Below are positions 54,481 through 61,887 of a stretch of 64,000 nucleotides of DNA, in pieces. Every line of letters starts with the position of its first letter. Within the stretch, counting starts at the first letter, position 1. This DNA comes from Methylobacterium sp. CB376. GTDB taxonomy: Bacteria; Pseudomonadota; Alphaproteobacteria; Rhizobiales; Beijerinckiaceae. The notes below the pieces were generated by a model. The model did not search any database and had not been told where the DNA came from. It worked only from the letters and a program-made list of their open reading frames with translations. The stretch is from NCBI RefSeq assembly GCF_029714205.1, contig NZ_CP121648.1, forward strand, positions 2,994,001 through 3,058,000. The letters are read 5' to 3'. Made by a program: the position numbers and the translations under genes.

Positions 54481-56028
54481 TCAAAGGGCCACTTCGATCA
54501 GGAAGGGTCCGCGCCGCGCGAGGGCGCGCGTCAGGACGTCGACGAGGCGCGGCAGGGTCTCGACCCGGCAGCCCTCGACGCCGTAGCCGCGCGCGAGGCT
54601 CGGCCAATCGATCGGCGGATCGTCGAGGGTGAGCATGTCGAGGGCCTTGCGGCCCGGATTGGCCCCCACATGCGCGAGTTCCGCCCGCAGGATGGCGTAG
54701 GAGCGGTTCGACCAGATCAGGGTGACGACGTCGAGCCCCTCGCGGGCCTGGGTCCAGAGCGATTGCGCCGTGTAGAGCGCGCTGCCGTCCGCCTGCAGGG
54801 CGATGACCTTGCGGTCCGGGCAGGCCACGGCGGCGCCCGTCGCCATCGGGATCCCGAGCCCGATCGCGCCGCCGCTGAGCTGCAGCCAGGTATGGGGCGC
54901 GGCGCCCTGCGTGACGGGGAAGAAGTTGCGGCCGGTGGTGATCGACTCGTCGCAGATGATCGCTCCCTCCGGGATCAGGGCACCGAGCACCTGCCCGACG
55001 CTGTCCTGGTCGAGGCGCTCGCCGCCCGGCAGGACCGGGCGGGCGGGGGCCGGGAGGTCCGCCGCGGCCGGCGCGCCGACCGCCTCGGCGAGGCGCTCCA
55101 GCGCGTCGATCTGGTCCTGCTCGGGGGCGGCCAGGGCGAAGACGTCGCAGGTCGGCGCCGCCAGCGCGGAAGGCTTGCCTGGATAGGCGAAAAAGGCGAC
55201 CGGCAGCGTCGCCCCGACCAGCATGATGTGCCGGAAGGGGGCGAGCACCGCCCGGGCGGGATCGACCGGGTAGGGCAGCCGCTCGATCGGCACGCTGCCG
55301 GCGCCGCGGTCGATCCGGGCGTTCGACGTCATGGCGAGGAGCTGCGCCCCGGTCCGGGCCGCGATCCGGGCCGCGATCCGCCGTCCCTCCCCGCGCACCG
55401 CCCGGTCGCCGAGATGCAGCAGCACCGGCTCGCCGCTGGCGAGCGCCGCGGCCGCGTGGGTGATCGCCTCGTCCGGCACCCGCGCCCGCGCCGGGATGGC
55501 CGGCACGGGCGCCACCCCGCCTCCCTCCTCCCAGGCGGTGTCGGCGGGCAGGATCAGCGTCGCGACCCCGCCGGGCGGCGTCAGGGCGGCGGCGACCGCC
55601 GCCGCGCCGTCCCGCGCCACCTCCCGGGCGCTCAGCCCCGTGCGGAGCCAGGCCGAGACGGGCCGCGCCAGCCCCTCGATGTCGGAGGTCAGGGGCGCGT
55701 CGAAGGCGCGGTGGTAGGTCGCGTGCTCGCCCACGATGTTGACCATCGGCGAGCGTGCCCGCCGGGCATTGTGGAGATTCGCGATGCCGTTGCCGAGGCC
55801 GGGGCCGAGGTGGAGGAGCGTCGAGGCGGGCCGGTCGGTCATCCGGGCGTAGCCGTCCGCCGCGCCGGTCGCCCCGCCCTCGAACAGGCACAGCACCGCG
55901 CGCATCCCCTCGACCCGGTCCAGGGCCGCCACGAAGTGCATCTCGGACGTGCCCGGATTGGTAAAGCAGACCTCGACGCCGCCCGCGACCAATGTGCGGA
56001 CCAGGCTCTCGGCACCATTCATGGTCAT
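54481..56028 (-). CDS. ThDP-dependent enzyme, acetolactate synthase large-subunit-like
   Basis: 515 residues, somewhat shorter than true IlvB. The catalytic Glu is E50 in CLFEGGATGAADGYARM; the central domain holds VLLHLGDRAV; the ThDP site is LQADGSALYTAQSLWTQARE, a variant of GDG...N in which the second glycine-aspartate is A-D-G. WLQLSGGAIGLGIPMATGAA precedes it. No regulatory small subunit is nearby, and FTNPGTSEMHFVAAL at the N-terminus is typical of the benzoylformate decarboxylase/acetolactate-like group annotated generically. Reaction uncertain; a decarboxylase or 2-hydroxyacyl lyase is possible. MTMNG start at 56028; a Met at 56022 is the alternative. Confidence 0.75.
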   Translation of the reverse strand: MTMNGAESLVRTLVAGGVEVCFTNPGTSEMHFVAALDRVEGMRAVLCLFEGGATGAADGYARMTDRPASTLLHLGPGLGNGIANLHNARRARSPMVNIVGEHATYHRAFDAPLTSDIEGLARPVSAWLRTGLSAREVARDGAAAVAAALTPPGGVATLILPADTAWEEGGGVAPVPAIPARARVPDEAITHAAAALASGEPVLLHLGDRAVRGEGRRIAARIAARTGAQLLAMTSNARIDRGAGSVPIERLPYPVDPARAVLAPFRHIMLVGATLPVAFFAYPGKPSALAAPTCDVFALAAPEQDQIDALERLAEAVGAPAAADLPAPARPVLPGGERLDQDSVGQVLGALIPEGAIICDESITTGRNFFPVTQGAAPHTWLQLSGGAIGLGIPMATGAAVACPDRKVIALQADGSALYTAQSLWTQAREGLDVVTLIWSNRSYAILRAELAHVGANPGRKALDMLTLDDPPIDWPSLARGYGVEGCRVETLPRLVDVLTRALARRGPFLIEVAL

Positions 56029-56268
56029 CGGCGGGCGCTCCTCCGTCCCTGTGACGTCGCCGCCGATATAGCGCCGCCCGAGGGATCCCAAAGCCCGCCC
56101 GCCCGTTACGGGTGCAAGGCTCGGCCGTTCGGCCCGCGGCCGCTTCCCGGACGCGCCCGCGGTTCCCGCCGGAACCGGGGCGCGCCGGGCTTCCACCCTT
56201 ACGGCACCGCCCTCGACGAACCGGCATCCGCGTCGTCGGGCGGTGCCCTGCATGGCGGCGAGGCTCCG

Positions 56269-57327
56269 ATGCGACTGTTCCAGTGCCAGTTCTGCGGCAA
56301 CATCCTGTACTACGAGAACCACACCTGCGAGCGCTGCGGGCACCGGCTCGCCTACCTGCCCGAGACCGGCACGCTCTCGGCCCTGGAGCCGGTGGGCGAC
56401 GGGTCCTGGACGCCGCTCGCCGCCCCGGACCGGCCCGGCCTGTTCTGCACCAATGCCGAGCACGACGCCTGCAACTGGCTGGTGCCGCCCGGCACGCGCG
56501 ACGCGTTCTGCCTCGCCTGCCGCCACAACGGCACCATCCCGGACATCTCCGATCCGGGCCGGCTCCTGGCGTGGCGGAAGATGGAATCGGCCAAGCACCG
56601 GCTGTTCTACACCCTGCTGCGCTGGAACCTGCCGCTCCACACCCGCGCGGAGGATCCCGAGCACGGGCTGATCTTCAACTTCCTGGCCGATCCGCCCGCG
56701 GACGGCCCGAAGGTGATGACCGGCCACGACAACGGCGTCATCACCATCGCGCTCGTCGAGGCGGACGACGCCGAGCGCGAGCGCCGCCGCGCCGCGATGG
56801 GCGAGCCCTACCGCACGCTGCTCGGCCATTTCCGCCACGAGGTCGGCCACCATTACTGGGACGTGCTGGTCCGCGACGCCGGCAAGCTCGACGCCTGCCG
56901 GGCCGTCTTCGGCGACGATTCCGAGAATTACGAGGAGGCGCTGAAGCGCCACTACGCGGAGGGCGTGCCGCCGAACTGGCAGGAGAACTTCGTCTCGGCC
57001 TACGCGACGACGCATCCCTGGGAGGACTTCGCCGAGACCTGGGCGCATTACCTTCACATCGTCGACACGCTGGAGATGGCGAGCGCCTTCGGCATGCAGG
57101 TCCAGCCGCTCCTCGACGCGACCGGGACGCTCGCCGCCCGGATCGGCTTCGACCCCTACAGGGCCGACAGCATCGAGCAGGTGGTCAGCACCTGGCTGCC
57201 GGTCACCTTCGCGCTCAACAGCGTCAACCGGGCGATGGGCCTCAACGACGTCTATCCCTTCGTGCTGGCGCCCCCGGTCATCGCCAAGCTGGGCTTCATC
57301 CACGACCTCGTCCATCGGCGGATCTGA
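56269..57327 (+). CDS. Zinc-ribbon putative zinc metallopeptidase
   Basis: 352 residues. A rubredoxin-like N-terminus has two CxxC pairs (CQFCGN, CERCGH; residues 6-26) and a second cysteine cluster (FCTNAEHDAC, FCLACRH) at about 63-86. The peptidase signature is RHEVGHHYWD, with H190-E191-x-x-H194, and WEDFAETWAHYLHIVDTLE supplies the third ligand. This is the 'putative zinc-binding metallopeptidase' family (Peptidase_Mx), whose substrates are unknown. Cytoplasmic, no signal peptide. It is divergent from the ThDP enzyme gene. The start at 56269 is set by the first CxxC; the open frame is much longer upstream. Confidence 0.85.
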   Translation: MRLFQCQFCGNILYYENHTCERCGHRLAYLPETGTLSALEPVGDGSWTPLAAPDRPGLFCTNAEHDACNWLVPPGTRDAFCLACRHNGTIPDISDPGRLLAWRKMESAKHRLFYTLLRWNLPLHTRAEDPEHGLIFNFLADPPADGPKVMTGHDNGVITIALVEADDAERERRRAAMGEPYRTLLGHFRHEVGHHYWDVLVRDAGKLDACRAVFGDDSENYEEALKRHYAEGVPPNWQENFVSAYATTHPWEDFAETWAHYLHIVDTLEMASAFGMQVQPLLDATGTLAARIGFDPYRADSIEQVVSTWLPVTFALNSVNRAMGLNDVYPFVLAPPVIAKLGFIHDLVHRRI

Positions 57328-57454
57328 CCGGGGCGCCGCCGCCGAGGCCGCGCTGGCGCCGGCTCCCGGACCCGTCCATGATGGGCCGCATGCCCCCGGG
57401 GGATGCGCCGACGCCATCGGCGCCTCCCGGCCAGCGGGGCCGGGAGGACAGGAC

Positions 57455-58447
57455 ATGAAGCTCGCCAGCCTCGCGCACGGCCGGGACGGCCGCCTCGTCG
57501 TCGTGTCGCGGGACCTCACCCGCGCCACCGATGCGTTCATCGTGGTGCCGACCCTGCAGCAGGCCCTCGACGAGTGGGACCGCCACGGCCCGGCCCTGGA
57601 GGCCCTGGCCGAGCAGCTGGAGCACGGCTCCGTCCCCTCCTTCCGCTTCCACGAGCACGCCTGCGCGGCGCCGCTGCCGCGGGCCTTCGCGCGCCGCCAC
57701 GCCGCCGCCTGGCCGGGGCACGTCCGGCTCCTGCGCCAAGCCGAGGGTGCCGAGGCCCCGTCCGATTCCGGCACGCCCCTGCGCCACGCGGCCTCGGACG
57801 GGTTCCTGGCCCCGCGCGCGACGCTCCCGGCCGATCCCGCCGCCTCCCTCGACGTCTCCGCGGGCCTCGCCGTGATCACCGGCGACGTGGCCCAGGGCAC
57901 CGCGCCCGCGCAGGCCGCGGGCGCGGTCCGGCTCGTCACGCTCGTCACCGAGGTGATTCGCCGCGACCGCCTCAAACCGGACGGGCTCGACCTCGACGGC
58001 CCCCTGGCGGCGGGCTTCGCGGCGAGCCTCGGCCCGGTCGCGGTGACGCCCGACGAGCTCGGGCCGGACTGGCAGGACGGCATGGTCCAGCGCCCGCTCT
58101 GCGTCACCCGCAACGGCGCGCTCCTCGGCCGCCCCGAGGCCGGCTCCGATCTCGGGTCGGGTTTCGGCGAGCTGATCGCCGAGGCGGCGCGCCTGCGCCC
58201 GCTCGGGGCCGGCACCATCGTGAGCGCCGGGCCGGTCTCGAATCGCGGCATCGATGGCGGGCCGGGCCGCTCCGTCGCCGAGGGCGGGGCGGGCTTCGCC
58301 TCCCTGGCCGAGGCGCGCGCCGCCGAGATCGTCGCGTCCGGCTGGGCGCGCCTGCCCTACCTGGCGCCCGGCGACCGCCTGCGGGTCGAGGTGAAGGACC
58401 GCGGCGGCCACTCGGTGTTCGGGGCGATCGAGCACGAGGTCGCCTGA
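57455..58447 (+). CDS. Fumarylacetoacetate hydrolase family protein
   Basis: 330 residues. FAH-family fold with an N-terminal domain and a C-terminal barrel: LDVSAGLAVITGDVAQGTAP, LVTLVTEVIRRD, FAASLGPVAVTPDELGPDW, RNGALLGRPEAGSDLGSGFG, LGAGTIVSAGPVSNRG and GDRLRVEVKDRGGHSVFGAIEH. The metal-binding acidic residues of the family are not all obvious here; the usual E-x-E pair is replaced by a DVSAGLAVITGD-like run, so catalysis should be checked. Members hydrolyse or decarboxylate 2,4-diketo acids. The VOC gene follows after 76 bp, hinting at an aromatic-degradation remnant. Confidence 0.8.
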   Translation: MKLASLAHGRDGRLVVVSRDLTRATDAFIVVPTLQQALDEWDRHGPALEALAEQLEHGSVPSFRFHEHACAAPLPRAFARRHAAAWPGHVRLLRQAEGAEAPSDSGTPLRHAASDGFLAPRATLPADPAASLDVSAGLAVITGDVAQGTAPAQAAGAVRLVTLVTEVIRRDRLKPDGLDLDGPLAAGFAASLGPVAVTPDELGPDWQDGMVQRPLCVTRNGALLGRPEAGSDLGSGFGELIAEAARLRPLGAGTIVSAGPVSNRGIDGGPGRSVAEGGAGFASLAEARAAEIVASGWARLPYLAPGDRLRVEVKDRGGHSVFGAIEHEVA

Positions 58448-58523
58448 GGCCGGCGCTTCTCGCCGCAAGCGGGCGCCCTCCCTCTCCGGCGCCCGCCCCC
58501 TCCTCGACCGCGAGCACGTCCCG

Positions 58524-58967
58524 ATGCCCGATCCCGAACCGCTTCCCGAACTCGCCGAGGTGCTGACCGAGGGCGTCCTGCGCCCGGCGATCCACCTCGA
58601 CCACTGCGTCATCCACGTCTCGGACTGGGACCGCGCCACGGCCTTCTACAGCGACGTGCTCGGCGCCGAGCCGGTCCCGGTCGGCCGCGGCTTCGCCTAC
58701 CGCTTCGGCGGCGTGCAGCTCAACGTGCACGGCCCGGGGCAGATCGGCGAGCCGCGCGCCCGCCTGCCGGTGATGCCGGGCGGCAGCGACCTGTGCTTCC
58801 GCTGGTCGGGGCCGATCGAGGAGGCCGTCGCCCACCTGGAGCGCCACGGCGTCGCGGTGGAGCTCGGGCCGGTGCCGCGCAACGGCGCGGCCGGCCCGGG
58901 GCTGAGCGTCTATTTCCGCGATCCGGACGGGTCGCTGATGGAATTCATCACCTATCCGACGCCGTGA
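58524..58967 (+). CDS. VOC (glyoxalase/bleomycin resistance/dioxygenase) family protein
   Basis: 147 residues with a single VOC module: LDHCVIHVSDWDRATAFYSDVLGAEPV gives the first metal-ligand His, followed by YRFGGVQLNVHGPG and a second half ending LSVYFRDPDGSLMEFITYP, with the final Glu ligand. The enzyme would be a homodimer; reaction unknown. The position after the FAH-family gene suggests a joint role in metabolism of an aromatic or keto acid, by inference. Confidence 0.85.
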   Translation: MPDPEPLPELAEVLTEGVLRPAIHLDHCVIHVSDWDRATAFYSDVLGAEPVPVGRGFAYRFGGVQLNVHGPGQIGEPRARLPVMPGGSDLCFRWSGPIEEAVAHLERHGVAVELGPVPRNGAAGPGLSVYFRDPDGSLMEFITYPTP

Positions 58968-59150
58968 GGCCCGTCCGCGCGGCCGCGTCATCCGCCATCC
59001 GCCGCGCGCCGCACGGTCCCGGGCGCCCGCGCGGCGCTGCCACCACCCAGCCGCCTTGATAAGTGCCGTCCCTCCGGCGAGAGACATCTTGTCCCCGGGT
59101 CGTCTGCATTCTGTGCCGATCTGCTGGTCAATGAGCCGCTGATTCGGCGA

Positions 59151-59175
59151 ACGGCTTAAATTTTCCGAAAGCCGT
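59151..59175 (+). promoter_or_regulatory. AT-rich stem-loop upstream of the TadG-like gene
   Basis: ACGGCTT (59151-59157) and AAGCCGT (59169-59175) form a perfect 7-bp stem around the AT-rich loop AAATTTTCCGA. It stands out from the GC-rich surroundings and lies 68 bp before the TadG-like start. It may be part of a promoter or operator or of the 5' leader; nothing identifies the factor. Confidence 0.4.
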
Positions 59176-59243
59176 GCCGAGTCAGGACTCGCCTATACGG
59201 CAGCGCCCCCGGGGCGCCGGCGTGCGGGCGCGTGGAGGCCGGG

Positions 59244-60542
59244 ATGCGGTCCGAGGGCGGATGGGTTCGGCGCGGGGTGACCCGGTCGCGTCGCGTCTTC
59301 GCGGCGGACCGGAGCGGCAGCATCGGCATGATGTTCGTCGTCACCCTCGTCCCGGTGCTGCTGCTCGTCGGGGCGGCGGTCGACTTCACCTCCTACCAGA
59401 AGGCCCGGACGGAGCTCGACGCTGTCGCGGACCAGGCGGTCCTCGCCGCCGTGAGCGCGGCGGGGATGAAGATGAGCCAGGCGGATGCCGAGGCCGCCAT
59501 GGCCAAGCTGTTCACGGACGCGGCCGCCGCGCTGCCGAACGTCTCGGCCAGCCCGCGCGCGGCGACGGCCCCGACGACGGACGGGGTGCGCACGGCGAGC
59601 CTCACCTACAGCGCCACGATCCGCACGGGAATCATGCGGCTCGCCGGGTTCTCGACGGTCGCCTTCGGGGGCACCGCGACGGCGGCCTCGCCGAATCCGA
59701 TCTTCACGGATTTCTACCTGCTCCTCGACAATTCGCCGTCGATGGGCGTGGCGGCGACCACCGCCGACATCGCCACCATGGTCGCCAACACCTCCGACCA
59801 ATGCGCCTTCGCCTGCCACGACATGTCGGCGGGCGGGAACGACTACTACGCCAAGGCCAAGAACCTCGGCGTGAAGATGCGCATCGACGTGGTGCGCGAC
59901 GCCACCCAGCAGCTGATGGACACCGCGAGCGCCAAGGCGATCGCGGCGGGCCAGTACCGGATGGCGATCTACAGCTTCGGGACGAGCTGCTCCGGGATCG
60001 GGCTCAACCAGGTCTCCGCGCTGACCGCCAATCTCTCCACCTCGAAGACCGACGCGGGCGCGCTCGACCTGATGACGGTGCCCTACCAAAATTACAACAA
60101 CGACCAGTGCACCGACTTCGACGGAATCTTCGCGCGGCTGAACAGCGCGGTGCCCAATCCCGGCAGCGGCGCCAGCGCGGCCTCCCCGCAGAAGGTGGTC
60201 TTCTTCGTCTCCGACGGGGTGGCCGACGCGAATTACCCGAGCACCTGCACCAAGCCGACCACCAACGGGCGCTGCCAGGAGCCGATCACGCTCGCCAATT
60301 GCCAGGCCCTGAAGGACCGCGGCATCCGGGTCGCGGTGCTCTACACCACCTACCTGCCGCTGCCGACGAACGGCTGGTACAATACCTGGATCGCCCCGTT
60401 CTCGAGCCAGATCGCCACCAACATGGCGGCCTGCGCGTCGCCGGACCTGTACTGGCCGGTGAGCCCCTCGGAGGGGATCGCGGACGCGATGAAGGGCCTG
60501 TTCAAGAAGGTGGTCGATTCGCAGCGGCGCATCACCAACTGA
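59244..60542 (+). CDS. TadG-like protein with von Willebrand factor A domain
   Basis: 432 residues. The N-terminal DRSGSIGMMFVVTLVPVLLLVGAAVDFTSYQKA is the pilin-like TadE/TadG region with one transmembrane helix. A vWA domain follows: DFYLLLDNSPSMGV gives the MIDAS D-x-S-x-S, and VVFFVSDGVADAN a second metal-site element. Cysteines are unusually frequent (QCAFAC, SCSG, QCTDF, CTKP, RCQE), suggesting disulphides outside the membrane. Such proteins belong to tight-adherence pilus systems, but no other tad/flp gene is nearby. ATG 59244 has GGAGG 5 bp upstream and is preferred to GTG 59232. Confidence 0.85.
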   Translation: MRSEGGWVRRGVTRSRRVFAADRSGSIGMMFVVTLVPVLLLVGAAVDFTSYQKARTELDAVADQAVLAAVSAAGMKMSQADAEAAMAKLFTDAAAALPNVSASPRAATAPTTDGVRTASLTYSATIRTGIMRLAGFSTVAFGGTATAASPNPIFTDFYLLLDNSPSMGVAATTADIATMVANTSDQCAFACHDMSAGGNDYYAKAKNLGVKMRIDVVRDATQQLMDTASAKAIAAGQYRMAIYSFGTSCSGIGLNQVSALTANLSTSKTDAGALDLMTVPYQNYNNDQCTDFDGIFARLNSAVPNPGSGASAASPQKVVFFVSDGVADANYPSTCTKPTTNGRCQEPITLANCQALKDRGIRVAVLYTTYLPLPTNGWYNTWIAPFSSQIATNMAACASPDLYWPVSPSEGIADAMKGLFKKVVDSQRRITN

Positions 60543-60546
60543 CGCG

Positions 60547-60576
60547 GCCGGACGTGATCGTCCGGACAGCGGATCA
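60547..60576. repeat. Mosaic intergenic repeat, copy 9 (module A only)
   Basis: Only the palindrome CCGGACGTGATCGTCCGGAC plus AGCGGATCA. It sits between the convergent TadG-like and SDR genes, and its last TCA (60574-60576) is the minus-strand stop codon of the SDR gene. It could terminate both genes. Confidence 0.8.
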
Positions 60577-61335
60577 CAGCCCCGAGACGAGGTGCCCCCC
60601 ATCCACAGGCAGCGTCACCCCGGTCATCCAGGCGGAGGCGTCGGTCGCCAGGAGCAGGAAGGCGGCGTCGAGATCCTCGGGCTGCCCGAGCCGGCGCATC
60701 GGGATCCGCCTGACGAGCGCCTCGCCGGCCGGGGTGGCGAAGAAGTCGCGGTTGATGTCGGTGTCAATGTAGCCCGGCGCGAGCGCGTTCACCCGGATCC
60801 CGTACCGGGCCCATTCGAGGGCGAGGGCCTCGGTCATCTGCACCACCCCGGCCTTCGAGACCGTGTAGGGGCCGACGCCGCCCGCGACCCGCAGGCCGAG
60901 GATCGAGGCGACGTTGAGGATCACGCCGCCGCGCGCGGCGCCGCGCCAGCGCCGCGCCGCCGCCACCGACACCGCCCAGACCCCGCGCAGATTGGTCGCG
61001 ATCACCCGGTCGAAGACCGACAGGTCGGTGTCGAGGGCGGGCCCGCCCTCCGCCACGCCGGCATTGTTCACGACCACGTCCGGCAGCCGGGCGAGGCCCG
61101 CGAAGGCCGCCTCGACCGAGTCGGCGTCCGCCACGTCGAGGGCCACGGCCGAGGCCCGGGGGGCACCGGCTTCGCGCAGGGCCTCGACCAGGCGGTCGAG
61201 CCGGTCGCGGCGGCGCGCCGCCACGGTGACCTCCGCGCCGCTGCGCGCGCAGAGCCGGGCGAAATGCGCGCCGAGGCCGCTCGACGCGCCCGTCACGAGC
61301 ACGTGGCGGCCCCGCAGGCCGGCGGCGAGATCCAT
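60574..61335 (-). CDS. Short-chain dehydrogenase/reductase
   Basis: 253 residues, classical SDR. VLVTGASSGLGAHFARLCARSG is the TGxxxGxG cofactor site, VVNNAGVAEGG the NNAG motif, ILNVASILGLRVAGGVGPYTVSKAGV the catalytic Ser and YxxxK, and RVNALAPGYIDTDIN the usual PG turn. The loop after the second strand (VAARRRDRLDRL) has arginines, favouring NADP(H). Substrate unknown. It starts 20 bp after the cyclic-nucleotide-binding-fold gene, in the same minus-strand cluster as the ABC exporter. Confidence 0.9.
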   Translation of the reverse strand: MDLAAGLRGRHVLVTGASSGLGAHFARLCARSGAEVTVAARRRDRLDRLVEALREAGAPRASAVALDVADADSVEAAFAGLARLPDVVVNNAGVAEGGPALDTDLSVFDRVIATNLRGVWAVSVAAARRWRGAARGGVILNVASILGLRVAGGVGPYTVSKAGVVQMTEALALEWARYGIRVNALAPGYIDTDINRDFFATPAGEALVRRIPMRRLGQPEDLDAAFLLLATDASAWMTGVTLPVDGGHLVSGL

Positions 61336-61355
61336 GGCGCGCTCCCTGTCTGCCC

Positions 61356-61802
61356 TCAGCCCGACCGGCTCTGGGCGAGCTGCTGGTTCGTCATCTCCAG
61401 GCGGTGGGCGAGTTCGCGCATCACCGCGATGGCGATCTGCGGGAACTGGCTCAGCAATTCGAGGAAGACCCTGCGGTCGATGCGCAGCGCCGTGGTGGGC
61501 ACCACCGCCGTCACGGTCGCCGAGCGGGGCTGATCGGCCAGGATGCCCATCTCGCCCACGAGGGCGTTGACGCCGAGCACCGCCACCCGGATCGGCCCGA
61601 TCGGGCGGTCGAGGGTGACGGCGGCCTCCCCCTCCAGGATCAGGTAGGCGGCGTCCGCCGCGTCGCCCTGGTCGAAGAACTTCTGTCCGGCCGCGAAATG
61701 CACGCGTTCGCTGGTGAAGGCCAGGAGCTTCAGGCGCGGAGGATCGACCTCCCGGAACATCGGCACTTGGCGCAGCGACTGCACCTCGGTCTCGAGCGTC
61801 AT
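61356..61802 (-). CDS. Cyclic nucleotide-binding domain protein without DNA-binding domain
   Basis: 148 residues. FAAGQKFFDQGDAADAAYLILEGEAAVTL is the first half of a cNMP beta-barrel and ALVGEMGILADQPRSATVTAV includes the phosphate-binding cassette with GEMGILADQPRSAT, which contains the E and R that bind cyclic nucleotides. The remaining 40 residues are a helix, and no helix-turn-helix is present, so it is not a Crp/Fnr regulator. A role as a sensing subunit for the ABC exporter next door is inferred from synteny. ATG 61802 chosen; 61811 adds MRG. Confidence 0.85.
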   Translation of the reverse strand: MTLETEVQSLRQVPMFREVDPPRLKLLAFTSERVHFAAGQKFFDQGDAADAAYLILEGEAAVTLDRPIGPIRVAVLGVNALVGEMGILADQPRSATVTAVVPTTALRIDRRVFLELLSQFPQIAIAVMRELAHRLEMTNQQLAQSRSG

Positions 61803-61887
61803 GCCCCGCATCCCGGCCCCTGACGCGCCGACCTTGCCGCAGCGCGGGTCCGGGCGCCAGCCCCCCGGGGCGGATGGGCGGCCGGCC

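Noticed and set aside
54466..56268. Plus-strand extension upstream of the zinc metallopeptidase
   Set aside because: The frame stays open for 1.8 kb but is antisense to the ThDP enzyme gene; the zinc ribbon at 56269 marks the natural start.
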